Assembly (NCBI GenBank): GCA_022818135.1
Contig: JAFMSR010000012.1
Span: forward strand, 31,824,371 to 31,888,370
Direction of reading: 5' to 3'
From: Saxidomus purpurata
Taxonomy: Eukaryota; Mollusca; Bivalvia; Venerida; Veneridae
DNA: 64,000 nt
In this document: positions 27,201-39,098 of the stretch, piece after piece
Layout of the letters: each line of letters begins with the position of its first letter
How positions within the stretch are numbered: position 1 is the first letter of the stretch
Notes under the pieces: model-generated
Told to the model about the DNA's origin: nothing
Databases searched by the model: none
Seen by the model: the letters and a program-made list of their open reading frames with translations, nothing else
Made by a program: the position numbers and the translations under genes

Positions 27201-30200
27201 GTTCTTGAGTGGCGTGTGACACCATGTTGACAACTTCATTTGGCACTTCTGTTATTCCATGTCTTCGTGCTAAAATTCACATAAAACTTCTTTTTTTATA
27301 AAGTGATTCTAAATTTTCCTAACTTCCATATTTCATTTTTATTCATTTAAGGCACAGGCTCTATGCATTCCACCTTGTTTCAATGTTTTCTCAATTAATA
27401 TTGCTCAATGTTACTATGTTTTCTATACATTTCTTAAAAATAGCAACAATTTTTGTTGTAGGTAGAAGTTGAGATTACATAACAGAGACTAACTAAGCTT
27501 GTGTATCACTGAAAACACTGTAAAGGAGTATGTACTAACACGGTGCAAGCTTGTTAATGACTCTCTTTTTTTCTAACAAAAGTAACATATTTTCACTTTC
27601 ATTTTTGAACAAGTATCTTTTCGCGAGAGCACTCCTTTGCTCATCCATCACTTAGCTAATTCAAAGTTCTCCGGAAATGATAAATATTGTTACAACAGTG
27701 TGAACCAGCGGGATTAGTTTTATTAGTTTCCTTAATTGACCAGGATATCAAATATGAAATATCACAAACATTTTGTCTCGCAATTTTCAAAGTGACTTAC
27801 AGTATCATGAGTATATACTTCATGTATGTACACAGCTGACTATATAGAGGATAGTTGTTGGTTTCGGTGCAAGATCACGTTATAATTTCACCGAGTGGGC
27901 ACCAAAAGTGATATTTTTCACGAGTGGCGCAGCCTCGAGTGAAAATAACAACTTTTGGTGTTCACGAGTAAAATTAACGTGATATTACACCGATACCAAC
28001 AATTTTTCTGTTTATTTTATGGTTAAAACTTTACTTTTATTGATTTTGTTTCTATAAAATATCAAAAATCACGGGAAACGTCATCAGAAACATAGCGCAA
28101 ATGACGTCATTGTCGCATGGTTTCCAGCATTAATTACGCTCGGTATACTTTTTGACGTAAATCCGGGTTAAAGATTGCAAAAACAGTGAAAAATAAAAAT
28201 GGTAATCCACTGTTTCAGATCTGTGGATTATCGCTTTTATTTCACTGAGAAAACTCTATAATTCGCTGGAAAACATAAAATAAATTTCCCTTCTCCTTCA
28301 CTCCACGGAAGATCCGGACCTGTTTTTGACACCCTTGAATTTATTTCACTTGCAAACTTACAGACACAGTAACGATCACCTACCTATGGCATGAATTCTG
28401 TTAGATAAGGGACCCTGGTAAAGAAAAGCCTCATCTTTACAAGATCTTATATGAGTTCCGATAAATTCAGCATTTGTAGCGAGAATATTTCTGCTCTCTT
28501 CCGTAAGATTCACACCACCCATGGTAGCTACATCATTAATATCATCATCATCCCTAGAAAACAACACCAATTTGTCTAATGTTTGTGTGCTGAGCATATT
28601 CTTTTTAAAAGTAAGTTATTTTCTGAACAGAGTAGCTATTTCAATGTCATACAATCAAATGTTCTGTCAAATACATTCAAATTTGTGACAAGTTTCTGTA
28701 AACCTCTCAGTGCAATGTACAGCAGAGACTGAGTGACTGAAGTACTAAGGGATTACAATCTTCATTTATCTCTCATAAGTCTAAAATAACACCATTACTA
28801 GCTTATGGCGAATCCTGCCTTTTGAAACTTATGTGAAATCAATTTATGCTACTTATGCTGTACATTGCGAACTAAGACTTCTGTCATACAAGATTTCTGT
28901 TTACTGAAATATAATACCGGTAGCTAATTCTTGTATTAAATTATTTAGCTCATCAGCTTAAAAGTACAGAAAAGATATGTTTAATTTGCAAAGTAATATA
29001 TTTTGTACAAACTCACTTAAATGTTTCTTTCATGCGTTTGGTATCTTTATGGGAATGCGAGGGTCCCGGGCTAGAGCTAGGGGCCAGTCCAGCCACACGA
29101 GAATGAAAGGCCTTCACAGTGCTAGGAACATTTCCTGATATCATATTCATCTGCTTGTGCATCGCAGGCTTCCCTGTTCCCATGGCTACCTGAGCAACAC
29201 TCGCCTTCGGATGAAACTGACCTGCAACCTTTGGTATAACCTGCACAGAAATTGTCAGCAATGTGTTCTTTCATGTTCTATGGAATAACATGTAATAATA
29301 CAAGAGACACAACAAAAGGTTTTGAGAGATAGTGCAAAATGCAGAAAGTGTCCAGTTAAAACAAACACTCTTTGTAATTTTACATGTTTTATAGCTTTGA
29401 TTAAAGTCTTACTCATCTAAAGTCTTACTCGTTTAAAGTCTTGACATCAACTGCTACTACAGGGTGTAAACAAACCAAACCTTGAAAAGGCAAGCTGTTT
29501 TAAATGTTTGGAAGCATATACAGCCCACAATTTACAGTACTTTACCTGATTATGTGATGATGAATGAGGCTGACTAACTGCTGACTGATGTTGTTGAACT
29601 ATCTCTATTGGTGGTGGTTTGACGCCATCTATAGTCATCTTATTGTTTAACAACGACTGACGTAATAATGGTAAACTTTTCTGAAAGTTCAAACATTACA
29701 CAGTTTACATACATACAAACAGTGCTCAAAAAGAAGGTGTCTCATAAGTCAGAAATGGCTGGCCTTTTAAGTAGGGGTGACACTAAAATAAACAAACACT
29801 TTATCTTTACCTTTTACTACAAAATATGCAATCCTGGTTTTACTGAGAGAAACACTTTGAACAAGAGGGCCAAGATGGTCCTATATCCCTCACCCGGCTA
29901 CCATTCGCTATAATAGAAGATCATCAATAGCAAAAAGGGTCGATTTTTACCTTAGGCTCATGATTTTCTTCTATATAAGCCTAAGTTAAATCAAGAGACC
30001 CTGGGACGGGTCGTACCGACTATACCTCGAACGAGGATGGTGGACCTAATAAGCACAATTACAAAACGAGACCCTGGGCAGGGTTAATTTTGACCCAGGG
30101 GTCATGACTTGAACATTGGTAGAGGGTCACAAGGATATGCCACGTGTTAAATATCTAAGCTCTAGGCCTTGTGGTTTCAGAGAAGATTTTTTAAACATTT

Positions 30201-33200
30201 CCTAAATAAGCCTATATAAAAACAAATACCTCGGGTGGGGTCAATTTTAACCCGGGAGGTCACAATTTGAACAATCTTGGTAGAAGTCTACTTGGTAATG
30301 CCACATGCTAAATATCTAAGCTCTATGCCTTGTAGTTTTAGAGAAGATCTTTAAAGTTTTTACTATATAAGCCTATGGAAAAACAAGTGACCCCCCAAGC
30401 CCATTTTGACCCTGGGGTCATAATTTGAACAATATTGGTAGAGGTCCACTAGGTTATGCCACATGTCAAATATCTAAGCTCTTGGCTTTCTTGTTCTTGA
30501 GAAGAAGATTTTAAAAGTTTTACCTTTCTGTTGCTATAGCAACCAGTTTTGCATGGAATGGAATTATTTGAACTTATATGAAAAGGCTTCATGCAAGGAA
30601 CATTCCTGCTAATTTATATCATCATTGGCATACTGGTTTCTGAGAGATGTTGTTTGAAGGAAAATGTTAACGGACGTACAACCAGACGTACAACATACGA
30701 TGTACCCCCTACAACGGACGGAATGTAACCTAATTATAACTGACAATAAAGTTATGCAAACTGTAATTTCAAACAACTCTTTGTTTAACTAATTATAAAC
30801 AAAAGAGAGAAAAATGTTTACCTTTAAAAATGGTACAAGGTATGGCTGGGGTGAGGATTTCAACTCTTTCTGCAACTTCTCTGTAAAAACTTCTGGTTCA
30901 AGCTTACCATCCTAAAATTGGCGGACAAATGTTTATTTTAAATATTTAACGGAAAAACTACTAACATCTTACTTAATTTACAGGGCTTTTATAAAATTTC
31001 ATGTATTCAACAAAACTCTTCACACGTTACATATTTAAGCAAACAAACATTTAATCTCTACATAACTAATTCATAGAAGACACTAACCTGTTCAGTGTTG
31101 GCGGAATCAGCTAATAAAGATTTAAGATCACATGCCAGTAATGAGTATTTGTCATGAATTCCTAAATCTAGATTCTAATATTATAGAATACCTAACAACT
31201 CTCCTGGTCCAAAACTATGATAACTATGGATGTGTTCAAAAGTCTTATGAACAAGTTAAAATTGATTTATTTCAATTTAAGTGGGATTCATACTATTGAT
31301 GTACAGTAACTGTATTCTCCCAGGGTACATCTAAATCTCTCTTCTCCTAGTTTCAGTTACAATGTGACCTTAACACATTTGAGTTAAAAGCTATGCAGAT
31401 CTATTTATGTTACAGCTGCCATATAAGTAATGTGTTCATTTTAGATATTAAATGTATTACATACAGTACTGCATTAGTATTATACAAAGGTCAACAAGAA
31501 AGACATGGCTGAACTGACTCTTTAAAGTATGAGATCCCCAACAGTACTTGTGGCCAAAAACATTTACAATAAGCCTTTGTATTCACTTTCACAACAGTGA
31601 CCATTAACATGAACAACATGCCCTTGTACGAGACCCTGGATAGTCGTGGCCACCAGACTTTTGTCTTAATCCCAACAGTAGTGGCCATAAACACTTACTA
31701 TAAGCCCTTGAACGTGATCCCTGACAGTGGTGGCCATATGACCTTTTCTGAGATCCCAACAGTAGTGACAATAAACACTTACTATAAGCCCTTGAACGTG
31801 ATCCCTGACAGTGGTGGCCATATGACCTTTTCTGAGATCCCAACAGTAGTGACAATAAACACTTACTATAAGCCCTTGTATGAGATCCCTGACACTACTG
31901 ACAGTTGCCTCTGGCTGACTAGCAGCTAACTTGATCAGTGTCGACAGAAAGTTCTTACACTTCTTCACATTTTCTATCATTTGTTGCTGTTGAGCAGCTG
32001 CTGAAACAGATGTGTATATCAGTACATGTGCTGCAACATATGATACAACTACTATCATTATCATGATTATAGTAGACAGAACATGCTTTACTGAACAACA
32101 AGATACACCCCTATGATTTGTTTGATACATCGTATATATGAACATGATTATCACACATCTTAAACAGTATGTTCAGGCAGCTGTTGTAGTTTGATACAAA
32201 CTTATTTCAGTTCTATTATAAAGAAAGCTTCTGTAGCTCTCGAACACTCATTCCAGATGTCATCAAGCTCACAGGAGTGACGCAGAGACTTTCTCACAAC
32301 TGCTGCCTATGTACAGCTGGGTGGACTGAAGCCTGTGTGGCATCAGCATCTTTGGCCAAGGACACACTTCGTTCTATGGCTCGCATTTGAACTACTGACA
32401 GCCTGTTCTGTAGGAAAATGCCCTAACCACTACATGTAAGCTATCAAGGCCCAAAGCAATTTCCTGATACTTTAATATTCACCCTGCCAAGTTTCGTGTG
32501 TTTCTCTTTTAAAGCCTTTTCTGTTTTCTTTCTAGGCAATCTGTTTCAACTCAAGTTCTAAAAATGTTTCAAACTGCTTCTATCCTTTTGAAATTTTATA
32601 ATAAAACTTATTATTATGCACATTGTCTTTTCTTGGAACATGCAATCTTTACTCTAAGAACTTTTTAGACAGACTGGAGAGCTGAAGTTCCTTCTTTCAA
32701 AGCACAAGTGGCATGTTTACTTTTAAATACATGAGATATTTCCTTATACTAAATGTAGTTTGTAGATATCTTGGAATTACGCATTTATTTTTTTAATAAA
32801 CTTTACTCTTCAAATTTTCTTTCTAAAAACTTATACATGTTATATGTCAGAGACATTTGAATGTGTAGGAAAATCAAAATGCACCAGAAATATAGGTTTT
32901 CATTGCCTTTGTCTGCTACCAGGTAGTTTTTTATCTACTCCTAAAAGGTCTAAAGCTGAACGTTGTCGATACACTAAATAAACAGAGCTATAAAACAACA
33001 AGTTACCCTCCATCACACGATGGACATAAATGTCACAATTGTGATATAAACACAAATTTGGTAACAATTTCCTGCATAAACAGACTTTAAAATCACATTT
33101 GTTTTAAGAATTTTGGCAGTTTACAATAATCTTAACATGCTAATTTAACTGTTTTTAACAACACTTATCTGATGTTATCTTGCTTTATTCATTATACAAG

Positions 33201-36200
33201 AACATGATTTAAGATACAAGAAAAGCATGACACTGTTACCTTGAGCTGCTGCTGATGGCTGACCACTGCTTACACCATGTGACTGACCAACTGTACTACT
33301 ACCACCTGGTACTGTTGTTCGTACCATAGTTTGCAAACCGCCAGGCATAGATACCCTGATACCTGGCTGTGTACGAGATACATTGACTGGGGCCTGCACT
33401 GCTTGCCTCACAACTGTCTGAGGCTGAGCCTGAGTCCCTGGCTGGATGGTCAGTATTTGACCACCGGGTAATCTTTGAGTTCCTCCAGTATTTGGGTGCT
33501 GTAAGAATAATTTCACTGCATTAGTAAGGCATATAATGGTTTTAGAACAAACTGACTCCCAAGTAACTGTTTCCTGATCCAGCTTGGAATTTGCATATCT
33601 ATTCAAATCCTAACCTTAAACAACAATAACTGTACCTCATAAAAATGGAAAATTCTGTTTTTTTCTCAGGGCGTGTGTGGACTTTGTTAAAATGCAATTC
33701 ACTTCATTTAAGATTTTGCTACAATCAAGTCTAATAGTAGAAGCTGTAGACACGATGTGTATATATTATGTGAATTAATATAGCTAACCATTTCTAAAAA
33801 TACTAAATTGCTACAGCTCTGTTCCTCACTCACTGCATTCATATACAAGCAGATTTTAGCTGTTAGACTGACTGACCTGTAATCTTTCAATTTATTACAA
33901 AAGACTGGCGATGGTACAAGAAACTAAAGAAGACCTGAATATGGCACTTAATAAAAATTCCAACCATCTGTACAAAGAAAGTATAATGACAAACTTGTCT
34001 ATGATCTAGAAACTTACCCGTACATATTGAACCTTCTGCGGTGTAGAACTGCTTGAGATCGTTACTGAAGAAACTGGATGCTGTCCTGGTAGAGAGCCAG
34101 GCTGAACTATCACAATCTGACCTTGCTCATTTTTCATGAGTACAGCCCCCTGCCCAGGTACAATGCCAGGAGGTAATGTGATGGTACCCTGTGTAATAAA
34201 ACAAAGGTATGGATTACTCAAATGCTATCAAAGTGAGCAGCTTCACTATACAAAAATAACATGATGAAAGAAGGCTTTCCTGCATTTGATATATTAAGCA
34301 AAATACAATTACACTTTGAGAAAACTTAAAAATCTTTAACTTCATGATATTATTTCATCTGTTTATTTGATATCTCTCCTCTTTGGTGCTCCAACAAATA
34401 TACTTCAAGCAATCTCTTATATCTGCACTTAGATTTCATTTTCATGACTGAAAATTTCATTTCATAAACCTTAATATCCATTATCATTAAATTATGTGTT
34501 ATGCTTTGCAAAAAGTGTAATCTTGTTGTGCATGTAAGCTTAATTAACAGCTGATAAACATGATAAACACTTTTCTTAAAATAAAATCTCTTCTTGACAC
34601 TGGAGTTAATTTATGACATACAAAATTTATGCAAACATGCAAAAGTGTAACTTTGATTTTGAATGTGAAATAAAGCAGACTTATAAGACAGAACTGTTTT
34701 TGGGCTTTGTCTAGTCGTAACTTGTGTGTCCTATCAAATTAAGAAGAGCAGAGACTGCATATGTATTTTGTACTAGGAACAACAAGCTTTAAAATTAATT
34801 TGTTTAAACAATGTACAATGCATCCCTGCTAAATTTTAAGCTCTAACATTAGTAACACAGAGATTTACCATAAAATTTGAACAAAAAAAAACACCCACCA
34901 AACATTTACTATTTTCATGATTGTACCCAAAGATTTATTTCTGAAGTTAGAGCACCATAAGTAAGCAAAGGAAAATATCTACCCTCCTCTTAGTATCACA
35001 TGTTGTATGTGCTGTATTAAGGTAAGAATTGCATGACACAATACACTGCGAAGCAATGACCTTAATTTTGGAGGTAGCAAAAAATTTAACAAGTGACTGA
35101 TACATTGTGTCCTTTTGAAAAACATTCACTCATGTTTTTAAAATCCATTGATGCATCAAAATGGCTAAACGCAAAAAAAAAACATGGGGCTATGACTACT
35201 TGGCCTTTGTGGTAGCTTAAAAATCACAAGTGTCACATCTTTTCTAGCAAAAAAACAAAAACAAACAAAAAAAAACAAAATCCTTATCAGATAAACTTGG
35301 TACATTTTTCACAAAAAAATTGTGAAAACTCCAGGTAGCATATTCATAGGGATGTAATTGATTAAAATTTTTGTATCGATACATCGATTTAGAAATATCG
35401 ACGATACAGCGATATATCGATACATGGGCGTAAAAAAGTCACTGACTACATTTTCTACCAAATCCTTTGATTTTATTTGTGCTAAAACATATGGTTCTGG
35501 TCTATAATATATAATAACCCTTGCAGTGCTGAAAAATATTTGCCTATGAGACTACATTTCATTAAATTATCATTCGTTAGAAAAACCGCACAACTCTGGG
35601 TAGAGTGATTGCTTATATTCCGGTTGAGTTTTGATGGAATTTTAGAACGTGAAACTGTAGATCATTACACGGTATAACATGATTCGATATACGATTTTTC
35701 AAAACGGCAATCGATATCGAATCGAAAGTGTTTTATCGTTGATATATCGATATCGTTTGAATCGATTACATCCCTACATATTCATTTGAGAAAAATTAGC
35801 ACACTTGGGCCTAAAATTGGGGGGAAATAGCATGCTACATGTATCATCTGCCAATTGTTAAACTTTATTGAAACAAATCTTTCACTATTAAAGTATTACA
35901 ATTAATCAAAATGAAAAAATAAATGCAGATCAACTAACATTCTTGCTATAATAATATTGTATATATATAAAAGAGAAAATAACAAAACTGCCAAAGAATG
36001 CTCAGTCAGTACTGATAGTGATACAAGTATCTGAACAAAACAGTGAGCTTACTGTATTGTAATTTAGTTTAATTCACATGTAATGTTTCTACTGTTGAGT
36101 ATGAACTATAAACAAATCACATAATGTGATCCCTGTAAAATATAAGCTTAATATCTGCTCTAAACACCTGGCCAGTGGAATAAAACAATATAGAGCAATT

Positions 36201-38906
36201 GCTAGGAATTTCAAATGCACTCCAATATATCTAGCATTAAATTATAACTTCTTTGAACAAACATTCTGAAAAAGTCTGAATAGTATGACATTTTGTATTT
36301 CACTAACATGACCAATCAAAGTTAATGAACAGATTCCATGATCATTTTGCAGTATGACTGTAACTTCTGCAATTATTTGGGATGGGCAATATATTGCAAT
36401 ATACTGGTCATCACAATATTTTTCTAGGTAATGATTATGATATATTGCAATATGATTTCGGATAGTGCAATATTTAAAATCATCAAATATCACCAAAATA
36501 ATAATAGTTCTATTACATGATAACAAGCTGACAATGAGGCTCTATTTTCATATTGAATTACATTTGTAATGTTTAAGTTTCATATCATAGAACTGTAGCT
36601 TGAAATGCTGTGATGAGGCTGGGTACTGGAATGTACGATATTGTAAGTTTAGATATGATCCTTTTTGTCAATAAAGCCACGAGTACCCTAGTAAGATATA
36701 GTTATTTTGTTTAGTTTCTCGACTTTGTGAAACAAATGCTTTGCAATATATCACAATATAATCACAATATCAAAATATTTTGCATTACGAAAAAAACTGC
36801 CCAGAAAACAATAGGGTAGGTAGGAAGGTAAACTTTTTTTTTTTGTGAAGCTGGATGACAAATATTTTATAATTTAGGAAATCTACTTTAAAAATATCAA
36901 TTAGTCGTTTTTTATTTGCAAAGGGGCATACTTTCTTAAACCCTTCAAAATGTCTGCATTTTATTATCTTGATTTGCATTACACTTGATGCCATCTTCTT
37001 AATACTCCATGTTAAACGACGCTTGTGAGAGCGTTTCGCCGAGATGTACATAAAAAGAGCGAAATGGCGACAAAGAAACGAAATGGACCGAAAAACTGGT
37101 AGATTTTCAAAAAAATATTTCGGCCAATAAAAAATCTTAGGGTCGGCGGCAAAAAATATAGGGTCAGTCGGGTTAGCGGAAACAAGCTATTTTCTTTTTT
37201 TGGCCTTATCATTTTTGCTGGCAATACCTAGCCTAATTAATTTGGCGTTTCAGTGTGACCCCTTTCACAGATCTGATATTTTATAACTGTCACACCTTTA
37301 TGCCTTATTTCAATATGCTCCATAATAAGCAGAAAGTGTAGTTTCAATATTAGGTACTAGTACTACCGGCTCATAATACACAATTGACCTACTTCAAAAA
37401 ACAATTTTCCGCTCTAAAATGAAGAATTAAATATCACTTTAAATGAAAACCTAAAATTTTATGAAAAATCTCACCACTATGAAAATCTTAATGTTTAAAC
37501 CTAAACATCTATCTATCTTGTAATACTGCCTAACGCCTCTCACGAGTATTATGGGCAGGGTGCACATGCAAGTTGACACATAAGGCATGATACGCCGTTT
37601 ATTTTCATATTTCACCGACTGATGCAGGTGTGTAGACAAGTAATGTAACTTAGAATTGTGTTAGCATCATTTTGAAACTTAATCCTGCCATGTTAAATCA
37701 TAAATACATTTAAATATTGGAATTTATTGCGTTTATAAGTGCCCAACAGTTTTTGGTTTGGGATGTGTTCCCAGCTATTTGCACATCAAAGTGAGACGTA
37801 GAAGGCGGACAACTGTAAATGTCAACCTGTACATGTAAAATCGGTTTGCTTTCGAAGCGGAAATAGTGAGACTAGGCAATACCCAGCCCATGCAATTATT
37901 GTAATCAAAATTAACTCACAGGATGTGATCCAGGTCTTGGAGCAATATTTATCTGCTGATTTGACTGAGGTTGAGATGAAGCAATGCGAATCGGTGCATT
38001 TGGCATTCTATTTTGAATTCTAACACTTCCTTGTGGTCGCGGTGATGATGAATTTGAAACATGTGTAGTCACTACTTGAGGTCTTACAGTTGTTATATGA
38101 GATGTAGGAACTTGCCCACGAACAGTTATCACATTTGGATTAGATCCAGGTTGAGTTATCACTGAAGTCACATTAGCACTATGAACAATATGCACATTTG
38201 TTTTCTGCGTTAACTGCTGAGAATTTGAACTAACAACTCCCTGACTATTTCTAATAATTGGCTGACTTTGTTGTACAGTTGCATTCTGCTGTGGTGCTGG
38301 TGACATAGAAGTCCGAATGACTGGTTTCAATGCACTATTATTTTGCACAACTGCAGGATTAGTAATGATGATGTTGGAATTAGATTGCGCTACATTTATA
38401 TTATTAACTGAAATTGCATTCGATGGAGGTGTTGCACGGTTCATGTGTGGGTTAGCCACCACTGAATGATTTCCATGACTTGGTGGTTGTGTTATCACTT
38501 GAATTGCTGGAGATGACGATTTGTTTACACTGTTCAAAGGTTTTGGCGATGCAGTTCTATGAGAGTTTACAGGTGGATTAACATTTGCAACAGGTGAATT
38601 TGTATGAATAGAATTTATTCCTAATATTTGATTATCAGTTTTTATCATCGATTTTGCGCTAGGAATATTAGTATTTCCACTGTCATTTGATAAATGCACA
38701 GCATTATTTTGAGCACTTGTACATGCTGGAATTGAAGTGTCATTGTTGACATGATTACTGTTGACGGACGGATTTGGTATCGAAGAGGATTGATCTTTAT
38801 GTGTAGGGGATGCTAATCTCGACTCTAAGGACGCAACAAGTGCGTTAACAACGCTTTCATCTGTCTCTGAATGTAAAAATGAGTCTAGCGGGTTAGGATC
38901 CGCCAT
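24239..38906 (-). CDS. TAF4: Transcription initiation factor TFIID subunit 4 (TAF4), complete
   Basis: TAF4 is a core TFIID subunit that pairs with TAF12 through a histone fold; its TAFH domain binds activators (family knowledge). Coding exons on the minus strand: 37920-38906, 34018-34188, 33240-33498, 31867-32000, 30822-30911, 29546-29680, 29017-29240, 28384-28553, 27139-27269, 26810-26935, 26359-26415, 26074-26175, 25437-25490 and 24239-24349. All phases close, giving about 916 aa (human 1085). Exon 1 (residues 1-329) is a low-complexity N/S/Q/V region starting MADPNPLDSFLHSETDESVV. TAFH spans about residues 480-570 (MIENVKKCKNFLSTLIKLAA, DGKLEPEVFTEKLQKELKSS, PQPYLVPFLKKSLPLLRQSL). The histone-fold and C-terminal domain starts about residue 667 (DDDDINDVATMGGVNLTEES) and ends VNLRDLLFLMEQ..LYRTFLK. 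The start was chosen at 38906, although the frame is open to an ATG at 38948. The gene is head to head with LSM14. Confidence 0.96.
24660..24795. repeat. Short imperfect repeats of the AAAGACCACCT type in a TAF4 intron
   Basis: Near-identical phrases (AAAGACCACCTCTGAATAGA, AGACCACCCTGCGAATAAAG, AAAGACCACCTGCTAACAAA) follow one another at about 20-25 bp spacing between 24660 and 24795. They lie in the minus-strand position just upstream of the last TAF4 exon. Confidence 0.65.
27855..28290. mobile_element. Fold-back element in a TAF4 intron
   Basis: Positions 27855-28002 form an imperfect hairpin with arms of about 65-70 bp. The left arm begins TTGTTGGTTTCGGTGCAAGA; the reverse complement of the right end begins TTGTTGGTATCGGTGTAATA. 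The arms also share ATCACGTTA and CACCAAAAG. A second inverted pair (TGTTTATTTTATG near 28010, CATAAAATAAATT near 28274) suggests the element extends to about 28290. The internal part holds TGACGTCA (28102-28109). No coding capacity is visible; outer boundaries are approximate. Confidence 0.65.
29860..30729 (-). mobile_element. Reverse-oriented AGCTCACC-family element, 5'-truncated
   Basis: On the plus strand it begins AACAAGAGGGCCAAGATGGT, the inverted 3' tail and hairpin of the family at 15227-16376. The body repeats CAAATATCTAAGCTCT and AATTTGAACAATCTTGGTAG units. It fades near 30729 in GACGTACAACATACG..CGGACGGAATG, the region corresponding to the family's CCGTCCGTCC zone. The AGCTCACC start is lost. 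It lies in a TAF4 intron between the exons at 30822-30911 and 29546-29680. Confidence 0.75.
31619..31955 (-). repeat. 84-bp tandem duplication of the TAF4 TAFH exon end, donor site included
   Basis: The plus-strand phrase AGCCCTTG recurs at 31703, 31787 and 31871, with a decayed copy at 31619: an exact 84-bp period. On the minus strand each unit contains the end of the TAFH exon (AGGGATC..CAAGGGCTTATA) followed by GTAAGTG. The real donor follows 31867; the copied donors follow 31783 and 31699. Because 84 is divisible by 3 and the frame stays open (RDHVQGLIVSVYCHYCWDLR per unit), use of a copied donor would insert 28 or 56 residues after DLIQGLI without shifting frame. Confidence 0.85.
35347..35776. 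mobile_element. hAT-like MITE with perfect 8-bp target duplication
   Basis: The 430-bp element starts TAGGGATGTAATTGATT and ends AATCGATTACATCCCTA, inverted with one mismatch in 17. It is flanked by a perfect direct repeat CATATTCA at 35339-35346 and 35777-35784. An 8-bp duplication with a (C/T)AGGG-type end is typical of hAT elements. The interior is rich in TATCGAT motifs and has no long open frame. It lies in TAF4 intron 1. Confidence 0.88.
37230..37310. repeat. Dispersed repeat fragment, copy 1 (unoccupied)
   Basis: The stretch from AGCCTAATTAATTTGGCGTT through CACACCTTTATGCCTTATTT is nearly identical to 40661-40737. Copy 2 is interrupted by an 806-bp insertion after GCCTA; copy 1 continues directly to ATTT and so represents the pre-insertion state. 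Confidence 0.85.
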
Positions 38907-39098
38907 TTCCCTGCACAGAATTTTGTAAACTGAACAGAGCATGCGCACACAGAAGGACTATGGGAAGGAAAACGAGTTTAGCGCCACCTGCTGGTAATTT
39001 ACGCCATTTTGAACAGTTTATGAAAGGAGAGAAGATCTAGGTCGAAGAGAAATCCGCTGTCATCCTGCCTTACGTTGTAAGAAGGGTGCATGTAAGCC
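38907..39098. promoter_or_regulatory. Probable bidirectional promoter of TAF4 and LSM14
   Basis: Only 192 bp separate the start codons of two conserved, divergently oriented housekeeping genes, so both 5' UTRs and the core promoters must overlap here unless further upstream exons exist. Visible motifs are an NRF1-like GCATGCGCAC (about 38939-38948), an exact match to the CTCF consensus YGCCMYCTRSTGG (CGCCACCTGCTGG, 38982-38994) and a YY1-like GCCATTTT at 39003-39010; a second YY1-like GCCATTT covers the TAF4 start codon. No TATA box is evident. Function is inferred from gene layout and motif matching. Confidence 0.7.

Noticed and set aside
31089..31111. Possible 23-nt TAF4 micro-exon flanked by AG and GT
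   Set aside because: Its length breaks the frame between the TAFH exons, and direct joining of 31867 to 30911 gives DLIQGLI-DGKLEPEVF, which matches human NLL-DGKIEAEDF.
36371..36810. AT-rich TIR element (GATGGGCAATATATTG ... ACTGCCCAG)
   Set aside because: Only about 6-7 bp of the ends match and no target duplication is visible, so the boundaries cannot be supported.
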